A DNA stretch of 64,000 bases from Rhodospirillaceae bacterium (lineage in GTDB: Bacteria > Pseudomonadota > Alphaproteobacteria > GCA-2731375): positions 1-64,000 of the forward strand of contig JABIWH010000059.1 of assembly GCA_018701215.1 (NCBI GenBank), written 5' to 3'. The position numbers and the translations under genes were made by a program. Below, in pieces: positions 18,377-27,615 of the stretch. Under the pieces are notes generated by a model that had not been told where the DNA came from, ran no database searches, and was given only the letters and a program-made list of their open reading frames with translations. The first letter of the stretch is position 1. Each line of letters begins with the position of its first letter.

Positions 18377-18832
18377 GGCGGGAGTGTAGCGGCAGGTTCC
18401 TCTTGTTTCCATGTGCGATATTGCCGGCGGCATGTTAGCAGCCGGCACCAAACCGCCGTCATCCGGCGTTGGCGTCATTACCGCTTTGCCCTCGTAAGCC
18501 GACCTGCACGCCGCCGTTTCCGCATTTGGCCGTATTCCGCCTGGCATTCAATCATGAGTTCAGAGATTGGGGCGTTTATCAGTTCGCCACGGTTCGACGG
18601 AAAGTGTGCTTTGCTCTTTCCCATGCCGTATCGCAAAGCCGACGGCGCCAGCCAAAATTTCGCATATTACGTAGGGAATATGAAATTCTACAACATAAGG
18701 CGGTGATAACCTGAACCGGTATTAACGAGTACAAGATATTTGTTTTATATCTTCGATTAGGCTTAATACTTAATTATTACTTTTGACATAAAAAACTCGT
18801 CACATTTGATACAATCTGGGGCGGGGAAATCG
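18377..18832. other. 456-bp divergent gap before the chemoreceptor
   Basis: The part near 18377-18550 is GC-rich and could extend the cyclase N-terminus (an in-frame ATG with GAGGG upstream lies at 18478). The part from 18650 is AT-rich. TTGACA at 18783-18788 is a possible -35 for the chemoreceptor, but no good -10 sits at the right distance. No separate gene is supported. Confidence 0.4.
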
Positions 18833-20512
18833 ATGACGTTGCGGACCAAACTTCTTATTGGCTTTATTGCCGTGATTTTGTTCACCTTGGTCCAAGGCAT
18901 AATGACAGTCAGTAAGGTCGATCATACCGGCAGGTTAGCCGGACAAATGTATGATGGCCCGTTGATGGCGATAAACTTCGCCCGGGCAGCCAAAAGCGAT
19001 TTTCTGTTGCTTGATAAGCAGATGATCGTTGCCAATCATGATCCATCCGTATTGGCAAACGAAGAGTTCGTCGAAACCCTGGAAGATTTGAACGAAACAC
19101 TGCGCGAAGACCTTGAGGTTATTCAGGAGCGTAGCGACGACGAGCGAATTACAAACAAGCTCGCCAATGTTAGCGCGGCCGCCGATAAATGGTGGGCGCT
19201 GGCACAACAAGTTACCGAAGGCGCCAAGTCGGAGAAGACCGCCAAGCTATTTACCCAACTGCATGAGATGGCGGTTTCCATAGATGCCGAACTGGACCTG
19301 ATCGTCGAGTATGCGAGCGAGGATGGTTACAACTTTCGGGTATCAGCCGACGTTATCGTCTCGGACACGCGCACCTATATCATTGCGACTATTTTTGGCA
19401 CCGCGGTTATCGGTTTCATCACCGCAATCGTACTCGGACATATGATTAGCCGGCCGGTCATTCGGATGACGACCCGGATGGCGGCATTGGCCGACGGTGA
19501 TCATGAGGCGGAAATTTCCGATCTTGGCCGGCGCGATGAAATTGGCGAGATGGCCCGGGCGGTCCAGGTTTTCAAGGATAATGGCATAGAGAAACAAGCA
19601 CTTGAGGAGCGGCAGCGCCAGGAGCAATTGGAAAAGGACGCCGCGGCACTTCGAGAAGAGAAACGCCAGGCGCAAATCCAAGAATTGATAGGTGCGTTCG
19701 AGGGCACGGTGGGTGACGGTCTGGAGAACGTCTTGGCCGCTGCGCAGGATCTTAGGGCGAATGCCGATACTCTGTCGACGACGGCGCATGAATCTCATCA
19801 GCAGATCGTTGAATCCAGCGAGACCGCCGACCGGACCAATTCAAGCAGCCAAACCGCGGCAGCGGCGGCTGATCAATTGAACAGTTCCATCCAGGAAATT
19901 GGCCGCCAGGTCACCGCATCCAGCGAGATTTCTTCAGAAGCGGTGCAGGAAGCGAAAAATGCCGCCAGCAATACCGAAAAATTGCGCACCGCCGGCGAGC
20001 AGATTGGTGAAGTCATTGGTTTAATTAATGACATCGCCAATCAAACCAACCTGCTGGCACTTAACGCCACGATCGAGGCAGCGCGTGCTGGTGAGGCTGG
20101 AAAAGGCTTCGCCGTTGTTGCCTCCGAGGTCAAGGCACTAGCCAAACAGACCGCCTCGGCAACCGAGGAAATTGCCAGCCAGATTGCCATCATGCAGGCC
20201 ACGACCTCGGATACCGTTGGTAGTGTGGAAACCATTCAGGGCACCATCGGTCGCTTTTCCGAAATCGTCAACGCCATCAGCGACACCATTGATCAACAAG
20301 CAAACGCGACGGGCGAAATTGCCGAAGTTGTCCAACAGGCCGCGCAGTCAACAGCGGTGATCTCCAGCAATTTTGATGAATTGGATCAAGCCTCGTCGGC
20401 GACTGGCAGCATTGCGGAAAGTGTTCTTGCCGCCTCCAGCGAGATGAATGATCAGGCGACGGCGTTGCGGGAAGATGTGCAGCAGTTTTTGAGCGCCGTT
20501 CGCGAAGCCTAA
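18833..20512 (+). CDS. Methyl-accepting chemotaxis protein
   Basis: A 559-residue chemoreceptor. It has a first membrane helix at about residues 8-28, a periplasmic four-helix-bundle-type sensor (about 30-185) and a second membrane helix (about 190-210). A HAMP domain follows ([11 protein letters not shown]...D-E-I-G-E-M-A), then a long cytoplasmic signalling coiled coil with the hairpin tip [20 protein letters not shown]. The ATG at 18833 has GGGGAAA four bases upstream. The next gene, a diheme peroxidase, begins 63-148 bp downstream on the same strand. The receptor may therefore sense oxidants, copper or redox state; this is inference from position. Confidence 0.93.
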   Translation: MTLRTKLLIGFIAVILFTLVQGIMTVSKVDHTGRLAGQMYDGPLMAINFARAAKSDFLLLDKQMIVANHDPSVLANEEFVETLEDLNETLREDLEVIQERSDDERITNKLANVSAAADKWWALAQQVTEGAKSEKTAKLFTQLHEMAVSIDAELDLIVEYASEDGYNFRVSADVIVSDTRTYIIATIFGTAVIGFITAIVLGHMISRPVIRMTTRMAALADGDHEAEISDLGRRDEIGEMARAVQVFKDNGIEKQALEERQRQEQLEKDAAALREEKRQAQIQELIGAFEGTVGDGLENVLAAAQDLRANADTLSTTAHESHQQIVESSETADRTNSSSQTAAAAADQLNSSIQEIGRQVTASSEISSEAVQEAKNAASNTEKLRTAGEQIGEVIGLINDIANQTNLLALNATIEAARAGEAGKGFAVVASEVKALAKQTASATEEIASQIAIMQATTSDTVGSVETIQGTIGRFSEIVNAISDTIDQQANATGEIAEVVQQAAQSTAVISSNFDELDQASSATGSIAESVLAASSEMNDQATALREDVQQFLSAVREA

Positions 20513-20575
20513 GTCGCAGACACTGAAACAGATTTCCTCAGCATATAGAGAACGAACCGGAGAAATGGAGCAACC

Positions 20576-20656
20576 ATGACCTGTAGAAAATCGAACACCT
20601 TACGGAAGCCAGCCAAAATGCTCTGCGGCGCTTTTGCCGCCGCGATCATGATTAGG
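20576..20656 (+). other. Signal-peptide segment cut off from the peroxidase
   Basis: From the ATG at 20576 the frame encodes a basic start (T-C-R-K-S-N-T-L-R-K-P-A-K) and a hydrophobic stretch (M-L-C-G-A-F-A-A-A-I-M-I), exactly what the downstream cytochrome lacks. Removing one base near 20654 (ATTAGGA to ATTGGA) would join it to G-A-M-G-T-P-L-W-T-T-E-A-A-A, completing a signal peptide. This points to a one-base insertion. Confidence 0.65.
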
Positions 20657-20660
20657 AGCG

Positions 20661-21743
20661 ATGGGGACGCCGCTCTGGACCACGGAAGCCGCGGCCAAGA
20701 CGCGCGGCGAATGGAAGACGGAGTATGTGCGGCCTGGTGAGGTGCCCTTTCCAGAAGAAAATCCTTACACGACGGAAAAGGTGAATTTGGGACACAAACT
20801 GTTTTTCGACCCACGGCTTTCGGGGTCGGACTATATTTCCTGCGCCACGTGCCACAATCCAAGTTTTTCCTGGGGCGATGGTCTGCCAACTGGCTTTGGC
20901 CACAAGATGACCAAACTAGGCCGGCGTACACCCACGGTCCTGAATTCCGCCTGGGGCGAATTGATGATGTGGGATGGCCGGTTCGAAAGCCTGGAAGAAC
21001 AGGCTTTGGGTCCAATGGGCGCCGAAGCCGAAATGAACCAGGAGTTGGGCGGCATTGTTGAGGAATTGCGGGCGATTCCCGGTTATCGAACCTTGTTCAA
21101 TGTAACGTTTCCAGGCGAAGGCATCAGCATCGCTAATATCGCAAAGGCGATCGCCACCTACGAACGCACCATTGTCAGCGGTATTGCTCCATTCGACCGT
21201 TGGGTGGCCGGCGATGAAACTTCGATTTCAACTGCTGCAAAACGCGGCTTTGATATCTTCAACAACAAGGCAAATTGCGTGTCATGCCATTCGAGCTGGA
21301 ATTTCACTGACAGCGGTTTCCATGATATCGGCCTGCCGGACGACGATATCGGCCGGGGCGGCGTCGTGAAGAACATGGTGAAAATGCAGCATGCTTTCAA
21401 AACGCCGACGTTGCGCAACGTGGTGCAACGCGCGCCGTATATGCATGACGGCTCGCTGGGCACGCTGAAAGAGGTCATTGACCATTACAGTGAGGGTTTT
21501 ACCAAGCGTGAAAGCCTTTCAGATGAAATGAAGCCGCTAAATCTAAACGACGATGAAAAGGCCGATCTACTCGCTTTTCTGTTGACGTTGGAGGGCGCGG
21601 ATCCGGTCGTTGCAGCACCAGTTCTACCGGCCAACGATCAAGTGCCAGGGGCCTGGTTGCAACGTTTGAGCCCGGCCGCCGGTGGGCAGGCGGAGACGGC
21701 GGAATGCCGCACGGCACGCTTGCACCTGCGTCGCTGTAAATAG
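20661..21743 (+). CDS. Diheme cytochrome c peroxidase (CCP/MauG family)
   Basis: A 360-residue enzyme with two c-type heme sites, C-A-T-C-H (near residue 58) and C-V-S-C-H (near 212), spaced as in bacterial cytochrome c peroxidases and MauG relatives. Conserved segments include L-G-x-K-L-F-F-D-P-R-L-S, R-R-T-P-T-V-L-N-S-A-W, W-D-G-R and the late T-P-T-L-R-N-V...Y-M-H-D-G-S-L. It should reduce H2O2 in the periplasm with electrons from small redox proteins; two cupredoxins follow directly. As written the ATG lacks a signal peptide, which such a heme protein needs. The signal lies in another frame just upstream (20576-20656), so the true gene probably spans 20576-21743. Confidence 0.9.
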   Translation: MGTPLWTTEAAAKTRGEWKTEYVRPGEVPFPEENPYTTEKVNLGHKLFFDPRLSGSDYISCATCHNPSFSWGDGLPTGFGHKMTKLGRRTPTVLNSAWGELMMWDGRFESLEEQALGPMGAEAEMNQELGGIVEELRAIPGYRTLFNVTFPGEGISIANIAKAIATYERTIVSGIAPFDRWVAGDETSISTAAKRGFDIFNNKANCVSCHSSWNFTDSGFHDIGLPDDDIGRGGVVKNMVKMQHAFKTPTLRNVVQRAPYMHDGSLGTLKEVIDHYSEGFTKRESLSDEMKPLNLNDDEKADLLAFLLTLEGADPVVAAPVLPANDQVPGAWLQRLSPAAGGQAETAECRTARLHLRRCK

Positions 21744-21832
21744 GCAGCTAATTACTGTGTAAACCTGGCCACGGTGTTCTTACAGCAACACCGTGGCCGC
21801 CACGGCATCCAAGATACCTGTTGGAGGGATCA

Positions 21833-22147
21833 ATGAGACTATCAATGTTAGCGACAGCATTTGTATTTGCCTTTGCCACGAATGCCATTGCCGCCGAAGT
21901 GGCGGTGACGCAAAAAGGCCGCAAATTCTCTGAAAAGAAAATCGAGCTCAGTGTCGGTAGTTCGATCAAGTTCATCAACGACGATGATGTGACCCATAAT
22001 ATTCATTCCACCACCAAGGGCTATGCTTTCGATGTCGGGGCCCAAAAACCGGGTCAAACGATCGTGCATACCTTTGGTAAGGCAGGCAAGGTCAAGATCC
22101 GCTGCGCCATTCATCCCAAGATGAAGATCAAGGTCACGGTTAAATAG
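21833..22147 (+). CDS. Small exported cupredoxin
   Basis: A 104-residue periplasmic protein with a Sec signal peptide cleaved after A-I-A or A-I-A-A (about residue 21). It has the fold markers of a plastocyanin/azurin-like type 1 copper protein: one His in D-D-V-T-H-N-I-H and the cluster C-A-I-H-P-K-M-K, giving the usual His-Cys-His-Met ligand set. GGAGGG sits six bases before the ATG. At about 83 mature residues it is at the small end for cupredoxins. It probably shuttles electrons to or from the diheme peroxidase encoded 89 bp upstream. Confidence 0.88.
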   Translation: MRLSMLATAFVFAFATNAIAAEVAVTQKGRKFSEKKIELSVGSSIKFINDDDVTHNIHSTTKGYAFDVGAQKPGQTIVHTFGKAGKVKIRCAIHPKMKIKVTVK

Positions 22148-22180
22148 GCGCAAGCCGCCTTGCGGGGGAAAGCAAAATTT

Positions 22181-22690
22181 ATGGAATTTAGTCGAAGTCT
22201 CGGGCGAACTATCGCCCTGGCATTGCTCATTGCTGTTTGCCTGGCTAAGCCCACGGCAGCGGCGGAACATACTGTCCGCGTGATCAGCGACTACGACAAT
22301 CTGCGCATGTACTTCAAGCCGAAGCTTTTGAATATCGCGCCGGGAGACACTGTTACCTGGATCAACGAGGCGGACGAGTTTCACAATATGTTGACCTATC
22401 CCGATGGCTATCCGAAAGGGGCCAAGGCATTTGCCAGCGACGACCTCGCAAAAAAGGGGCAAAAATGGTCGCACGTGTTCACGGTGCCTGGAACCTACGA
22501 ATACCATTGCCTACCGCATCTTCCGATGGGGATGCATGGGATGATTATCGCTGGCAAGCCGTCCAAGGAAAATGAATTTCACAAACCGACGAAGCAGGAA
22601 GTTGCTGCCTATCGCAACCGATTGTTGGAATTCTTCGATGAAGACGAGTACAGGTTTAATGGCCGTAGGGAGCGGAAAAACCGCGAGTAA
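22181..22690 (+). CDS. Exported plastocyanin-like cupredoxin
   Basis: A 169-residue exported protein. The signal peptide ends after T-A-A-A (about residue 27). The core resembles plastocyanin/pseudoazurin: P-G-D-T-V-T-W-I-N-E-A-D-E-F-H-N carries the first His, and Y-E-Y-H-C-L-P-H-L-P-M-G-M-H-G-M-I carries Cys, His and Met ligands. A charged C-terminal extension of about 40 residues (K-P-T-K-Q-E-V to the end) is unusual. It may be tethering or partner-specific. The gene starts 33 bp after the first cupredoxin gene and is almost certainly in the same operon. GGGGGAAA lies upstream of the ATG. Confidence 0.86.
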   Translation: MEFSRSLGRTIALALLIAVCLAKPTAAAEHTVRVISDYDNLRMYFKPKLLNIAPGDTVTWINEADEFHNMLTYPDGYPKGAKAFASDDLAKKGQKWSHVFTVPGTYEYHCLPHLPMGMHGMIIAGKPSKENEFHKPTKQEVAAYRNRLLEFFDEDEYRFNGRRERKNRE

Positions 22691-22922
22691 TGGCCAAGGA
22701 ACAATCAATGCGGCTCATGATCGCTCCTGGTGCCGGATAAGCACGCGCTACCGCGGAACTGGACAGCCTGGCCGCTTGTGATGCTGTGGACTGTTCCCAC
22801 TCACCGGCAGCAAGGCGCCATGAATTAGGAAATCCTAACAGTCCGATTTTGGCACGACGCGCTGGTAATCACCCTTAGCCGCGACTTCCGCTAATACTCC
22901 AGCAACGCTCACCCCGCCAGAC

Positions 22923-24911
22923 CTAAACCCCATTCCCCGCCTCATGCCCGCTCGCGGTGGCGAAGAGCATTTCCTGCGGGGCGCGGGCGTCGCCGACGAG
23001 TATGACCTCGATGCCGGCGGCTTGCAGCGGCGTGGTCAACGCAGCGTTCGGCACGCGCGGGCTGGCATAGGTCAACAGGGCGAGGTCCTCGATCACGCGT
23101 GCCTCGCCGGTGTAGACGTTGACGAGGTCCAGCCGTCCCTCGGCGCAGGCATCGCTCCAGCGCGGCTCGGACAGGGTGACGATCTCGATCCGCTGCTCCG
23201 CCATGCGCCGCAGGATGCCTTGGCGCGTGACCATGGGCACGTCGGTGGCGATGGTATCGCGCGGCGTGACGATCACGGTGCGGTCGAAGCGGGCGCCGAG
23301 CGCCTCCGCGGCGGCGTAGGTGGCTTCCGTATGGTCGGTGTCGACCAGCACGGCGGTACCGGCCTGCCGGCTGCCAAAGCGCAACACCTGCGGCATCGTC
23401 GCGCGCAAATCGGCGACCCAGCCTTCCGCGCGCACGGCCTCGGGCAGCCAGTCGGGGGGGAGCATCGTGGAGCCGGTCGCCAGGATTACCGTGTCAGGCC
23501 GCAGTGCGACGAGCTCTTCCATGGCGACGGGCTGTCCAAGCAGCAGCTGTGCGCCGGCGCGCCGCGCCGCGACCACCTGATAGTCGTAGATCGACGACAC
23601 GGTTTCGCCGCCCGGCAATGCCTCCCTCAGCCGGGCTTTGCCGCCGACCGCGTCGGAAGCGCCGAAGACCGTGACCCCGTGACCCCGCGCGGCGGCGACC
23701 CAGGCGGCCTCCATCCCGGCAATGCCGGCGCCGACCACGACGATCCGTTTTGGATTATCCGTCCGTGCCGGCCAGAAATCGACTTCGTCGGGGCGGGCGA
23801 CGCGCGGGTTGTTGACGCAGGCAACCGGCACCTGCTGCATGATGATCACGCCCCAGCAGGTATTGCAGGACAGGCAATACCGGATGTCCCAGCTGCGGCC
23901 CTGCTTGGCCTTGTTGGGCCAAGCAGGATCGGCGAGCAAAGTGCGGCCGAGGCCGATCAGCTGCGCCTCGCCGCGCCCAAGAATGCCGTCGGCTTCTGCC
24001 GGATCGGTGATCCGGCCCAACGCCATCAGCGGCACGCCGTTCAGGCTGTGGCGCAGCTCCTTGATGTACGGCATGTAGGGCATGGTTGGGCCATGCCGGT
24101 CAGGCGTGTGCAGCTCCAGGGTGCGGGCGTGGGCACCGGCGGCGAAGCTGACATAGTCCACGTTGCGCCTTTCCGTCAGGCGGTCGGCGACGGTGCCGGC
24201 CTCCTTCGGGCTGATGCTGCCGGGTATCCCGTCGTCTCCGGGCAGTTTCAGGCCGACGATGAAAGCCGTCCCGCAGGCCGCGCGCAGGGCCGCCACCAGG
24301 TCGGCGACAATGCGCGTGCGCCCAGCCCAGTCGCCGCCATATTCATCCTCCCGGCGGTTTGACCAGGGAGAGAGAAACTGGTGGAACAGGTGACCGTGCC
24401 CGGCGGAGATTTCAACACCGGAAAAGCCGCAGTCCTGGAGGTGCGCGGCGGCCTCCGCAGTCTGTTCGATCAAGTCGCGGATCTCGGCTGGCGTAAGCAT
24501 CCGAGGCACGGTCCAGGAGAGATCGTCGGGTAGCGCCGAGGCGCCGATCGCCTCCGGATTGCGCCCGGGAAAATGACGCCCGCGACCGGAATCCTGAATT
24601 TGGCCGAGCAAGCGGCAATCCAGGCTTTCCACGGCGTCGGCGAAGCGTTTCAAGCCGTCGGCATCGTCGCGCCGCCAAACCTGTACCCTAGGCATCCGGG
24701 CCTGGTGGCGCATCATGCCGAACGGCTCCGTCACGCTCAGTGCGGCTCCGCCGGCGGCCCGGTTGGCATGGTACTGGATCAGCCGATCTGTCACCCGCCC
24801 CTGCGGCGTGGACAGCGTCACCATCGAGGCGTGGGCTACTCGGTTGCGCAGCGTCTTGCCCGCCAGAGTGAAGGGCGTGAAGAGCGCATTGAAATCATCA
24901 TTCTCGGTCAT
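22923..24911 (-). CDS. Old-Yellow-Enzyme/FeS/FAD NADH:flavin oxidoreductase
   Basis: A 662-residue enzyme of the 2,4-dienoyl-CoA reductase / trimethylamine dehydrogenase family. An N-terminal FMN TIM barrel (about 1-350) starts with L-F-T-P-F-T-L-A-G-K-T-L-R-N-R and contains the H-x-H-L-F-H-Q-F-L-S-P segment. A 4Fe-4S site follows, with four Cys in C-L-S-C-N-T-C and a later C-V-N-N-P. The C-terminal FAD/NAD domain begins V-V-V-G-A-G-I-A-G-M-E-A-A. The substrate is not clear: an amine or an enoyl compound are both possible. The ATG at 24911 fits the family start; another in-frame ATG is at 24947. Third-position GC looks higher than in the flanking genes, which may indicate transfer. Confidence 0.9.
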   Translation of the reverse strand: MTENDDFNALFTPFTLAGKTLRNRVAHASMVTLSTPQGRVTDRLIQYHANRAAGGAALSVTEPFGMMRHQARMPRVQVWRRDDADGLKRFADAVESLDCRLLGQIQDSGRGRHFPGRNPEAIGASALPDDLSWTVPRMLTPAEIRDLIEQTAEAAAHLQDCGFSGVEISAGHGHLFHQFLSPWSNRREDEYGGDWAGRTRIVADLVAALRAACGTAFIVGLKLPGDDGIPGSISPKEAGTVADRLTERRNVDYVSFAAGAHARTLELHTPDRHGPTMPYMPYIKELRHSLNGVPLMALGRITDPAEADGILGRGEAQLIGLGRTLLADPAWPNKAKQGRSWDIRYCLSCNTCWGVIIMQQVPVACVNNPRVARPDEVDFWPARTDNPKRIVVVGAGIAGMEAAWVAAARGHGVTVFGASDAVGGKARLREALPGGETVSSIYDYQVVAARRAGAQLLLGQPVAMEELVALRPDTVILATGSTMLPPDWLPEAVRAEGWVADLRATMPQVLRFGSRQAGTAVLVDTDHTEATYAAAEALGARFDRTVIVTPRDTIATDVPMVTRQGILRRMAEQRIEIVTLSEPRWSDACAEGRLDLVNVYTGEARVIEDLALLTYASPRVPNAALTTPLQAAGIEVILVGDARAPQEMLFATASGHEAGNGV

Positions 24912-25173
24912 GGAAAAAGTGTACCGCCGCGCGATTGGTGAATCCATGCCGGTAATCAATCCTGGCCCGTTGTCTCTTCCTGGCACGAACCGTGTTTGAT
25001 AGCGCGTCAGGCGCATTTCCGCTTATCACCTGACTTGAAGCATCCACCGCTGAACCAGGGGGCGTCGCGGTTGACCCGAAGCGGGCATTCGGGTGGCATT
25101 GTACACAAGTGATCGTAGACTCGGCTCGCCTACATTCGTAGGATCATATTGCTTTCTAAACCAGTTTTGGGAA
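24912..25173. other. 262-bp divergent gap
   Basis: This gap lies between the flavin oxidoreductase and the intact cyclase-TPR gene and should hold both promoters. I see no gene and no strong promoter match. Confidence 0.35.
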
Positions 25174-27021
25174 ATGGGTTTCGTGACTTCAACTCGTGTA
25201 GAGCGACGTTTGGCGGCGATCCTGTCCGCCGACATGGTTGGGTACTCGCGACTGATGGAAGTCGACGAGGCCGGCACGATTGCACGCCATGCCATCCATA
25301 GAAGCGAACTCATTGATCCGAAAATCGCGACTTATAACGGGCGCATTGTGAAGACGACAGGTGATGGCATGCTGGTGGAATTCGCCTCCGCTGTCGATGC
25401 GGTCGAATGCGCGGTTGATATTCAACAGGCCATGAGCGAGAGGGAAGTGGACCAGAGCGAGGAACAACGCATTCAATTCCGCATTGGCATCAATGTTGGC
25501 GACATTGTCATCGACGGTGCCGACATCCTGGGTGACAGCGTCAACATCGCTTCACGGCTCGAAGGGCTGGCAGAGGCAGGATCGATCTGCATATCGGACA
25601 ATGTGATGCGGCAGGTGCAGGGTAAGCTTGATGCGGCGTTTGATGATGCCGGAAGCCAGAAGGTCAAAAACATTACCCAGGCAATTCACGTCTGGCGCTG
25701 GACGGGCGCAGTCGCGGTCTCGGATGCGGCGATGTCCATGCCGGAGAGCGCGGCGGAAGATGGGGTGGAAAATGGCGCGGAAATTGGGCTGGACGGTAGC
25801 GTAGACCTTTCACTCAAGGCGTTGATCAATTCCATCAAACAGCCGACTTTGGCTGTATTGCCCTTTCTGAATATGAGCCGCAATGAGGACCTGGAGTTCT
25901 TCTGCGACGGACTGACTGAAAGCCTCATTACCGATATCTCCCGCGGGCTTCGGATCGACGTGGCGGCGCGTAATTCAAGCTTTGCTTTCAAGAGCCAATC
26001 CGTCGATATCCGCGCTGCCGCCGCCAAGCTAGGTGTGCAGTATCTGATTGAGGGTAGTGTACAGGCCATGGGATCGCGGATGCGCATTAATGTGCAGTTG
26101 ATCGATTCAACTTCTGGCGACCACATTTGGGCAGACCGATTTGATCGTTCAACCGATGATCTGTTTGCCGCACAGGATGAATTGTGCAGCAAGATTGTCA
26201 TCGAAACGGATGCCGGAATATCCTTCGGCGAAGCGGCGCGTACACTTTTAGGCCGGTCGTATAGCGCGGACGCCATACAGCATGCCCGACGTGCAATTCA
26301 CGCTTATTCCCAGTACGACAAGCAAGGTTTTATCAAGGCCCAACGGGAAGCAGATATCGCTGCGTCCATCGATCCCGATCTTATTGTTGGCCTAACCTTT
26401 GCCGTGGCGTCGCGGGCCCAACTGGTGCTGCATGGTTGGACCTCTGATAGAGACGCGTTGCTCGAAAACGCATTAGAAATTTGTGAAGAGGCGCTTCGCC
26501 GGCACCCGGATGCGGCGGGTATTTATTCCAACCGTGGTATGATTTATCTCGCGAACCGCGCGTTTGACCTGTCAATTTCCGATACTGAACACGGCCTGGA
26601 ATTGTTGCCGGGTGTTGGCCCCACGCACCACATCCATGCCCGCGCCTTGTTAGCCAAGGGGCGCTTTGATGAAGCTTTCCGCGCGGCGACGACCGCAATC
26701 AGATTGCAGCCAAACGTATTTCCGTATTTCGTGCTTACGCTCGGCTTCGTATGCCTGTTAAGCAATCGGCATGCGGATGCGGTTCTGGTCTTGCGAAAAT
26801 TTCGCGAGCTGGCACCTCATCTAACACACGGAATTGCCATGTTGGCAGCGGCGTTGAGCGCCAATGGGCAGCAGGATGAAGCCTCAAACGTGGTGGCGGC
26901 CGTGATGAAAATTGATCCGAATTTGACCATTGATGACGCTCTGCGCCCCTATCCAATACAGGACCGGGTCCATGGTGATAAGCTTGCCGGGTATCTAATG
27001 GCTGCGGGACTGCCAAACTAG
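25174..27021 (+). CDS. Class III adenylate/guanylate cyclase with TPR
   Basis: A 615-residue protein. The N-terminal class III cyclase domain (about 8-175) has the first metal Asp in S-A-D-M-V-G-Y-S-R-L, the second in T-G-D-G-M-L-V-E-F, R-I-G-I-N-V-G-D and the N-I-A-S-R-L segment. A linker leads to a TolB-like domain starting L-A-V-L-P-F-L-N-M-S (about 228), followed by TPR-like helices to the C-terminus. The protein has no membrane segment. It should make cAMP or cGMP under control of the C-terminal sensor/scaffold half. It is the intact relative of the frameshifted gene at 16605-18376. The start could also be the GTG at 25184. Confidence 0.9.
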   Translation: MGFVTSTRVERRLAAILSADMVGYSRLMEVDEAGTIARHAIHRSELIDPKIATYNGRIVKTTGDGMLVEFASAVDAVECAVDIQQAMSEREVDQSEEQRIQFRIGINVGDIVIDGADILGDSVNIASRLEGLAEAGSICISDNVMRQVQGKLDAAFDDAGSQKVKNITQAIHVWRWTGAVAVSDAAMSMPESAAEDGVENGAEIGLDGSVDLSLKALINSIKQPTLAVLPFLNMSRNEDLEFFCDGLTESLITDISRGLRIDVAARNSSFAFKSQSVDIRAAAAKLGVQYLIEGSVQAMGSRMRINVQLIDSTSGDHIWADRFDRSTDDLFAAQDELCSKIVIETDAGISFGEAARTLLGRSYSADAIQHARRAIHAYSQYDKQGFIKAQREADIAASIDPDLIVGLTFAVASRAQLVLHGWTSDRDALLENALEICEEALRRHPDAAGIYSNRGMIYLANRAFDLSISDTEHGLELLPGVGPTHHIHARALLAKGRFDEAFRAATTAIRLQPNVFPYFVLTLGFVCLLSNRHADAVLVLRKFRELAPHLTHGIAMLAAALSANGQQDEASNVVAAVMKIDPNLTIDDALRPYPIQDRVHGDKLAGYLMAAGLPN

Positions 27022-27216
27022 GTGCGAAATCTAATCAATATTACTGTCATCAATTGTATCGCTCACCTCGTGATAACCAGATACTTCCGCCGTACTGTCT
27101 GCCGACCCCAAAATCGCTTCACTTGAGATGGTCACCAATGGAACAGCTCGAAATTATTTGCGGCCTAGCCTGACATGAAGTTGTCTCTGAAACGGTTGTC
27201 GAACATAACCGCGCCA

Positions 27217-27244
27217 TTGACTTATCCCTGATATCGCCTATTTA
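27217..27244 (+). promoter_or_regulatory. Predicted promoter of the cold-shock gene
   Basis: TTGACT (27217-27222) and TATTTA (27239-27244) are separated by 16 bp. The predicted start is near 27251. Confidence 0.45.
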
Positions 27245-27337
27245 CGCTGCATACGTATTGCATTCGTTTGGTGCTGCCTGAATGACCGGTGCGCCGTTTT
27301 ATTAGCTACCCCCTGACAATGTGGACGTTATATCGAC

Positions 27338-27369
27338 CGCGCCATCGCATGAGGCGAGGCGCGTTTTTT
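27338..27369 (+). terminator. Intrinsic terminator/attenuator in the cold-shock leader
   Basis: CGCGCC plus TCGC on the left pair with GCGA plus GGCGCG on the right, giving 10 bp with one bulged A and the loop ATGAG. TTTTTT follows immediately. It ends 24 bp before the ATG and just before the ribosome site. Confidence 0.75.
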
Positions 27370-27393
27370 GATTCCCAGTTAGAGGAAATTGCT

Positions 27394-27603
27394 ATGACAA
27401 CTGGTACTGTAAAATGGTTCAACCCGGCCAAGGGTTTTGGTTTCATCGAGCCCGAAGACGGCTCAAAAGATGCTTTCGTCCATATCTCAGCCGTTGAGCG
27501 TGCTGGACTAGGTACGCTTAGCGAAGGGCAGAAAGTCTCCTATGAACTTCAGGCGGGACAGCAAGGCAAATCTTCCGCCGAGAACCTGTCTATCGTTGAA
27601 TAG
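27394..27603 (+). CDS. Cold-shock domain protein (CspA family)
   Basis: A 69-residue single cold-shock domain. It has [15 protein letters not shown] (RNP1), D-A-F-V-H-I-S-A-V (RNP2) and the family-length C-terminus. It binds single-stranded RNA or DNA and acts as an RNA chaperone. It is monocistronic: the leader has its own promoter and terminator-like hairpin, and a perfect 11-bp stem follows the gene. Whether it is cold-induced cannot be told from sequence, although the long leader suggests post-transcriptional control. Confidence 0.97.
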   Translation: MTTGTVKWFNPAKGFGFIEPEDGSKDAFVHISAVERAGLGTLSEGQKVSYELQAGQQGKSSAENLSIVE

Positions 27604-27615
27604 CCATACAAAGCA

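Larger units (their letters stand above)
27022..27393 (+). promoter_or_regulatory. Cold-shock gene leader region
   Basis: This 372-bp region has no gene. A promoter-like pair (27217-27244) is followed by a long untranslated leader of about 140 nt that includes a terminator-type hairpin (27338-27369). AGAGGAAA lies five bases before the cold-shock ATG. Long structured leaders are typical of cspA-type genes. Confidence 0.55.

Noticed and set aside
22944..24362. 472-codon open frame opposite the flavin oxidoreductase
   Set aside because: Shadow of a high-GC gene with all family motifs on the minus strand.
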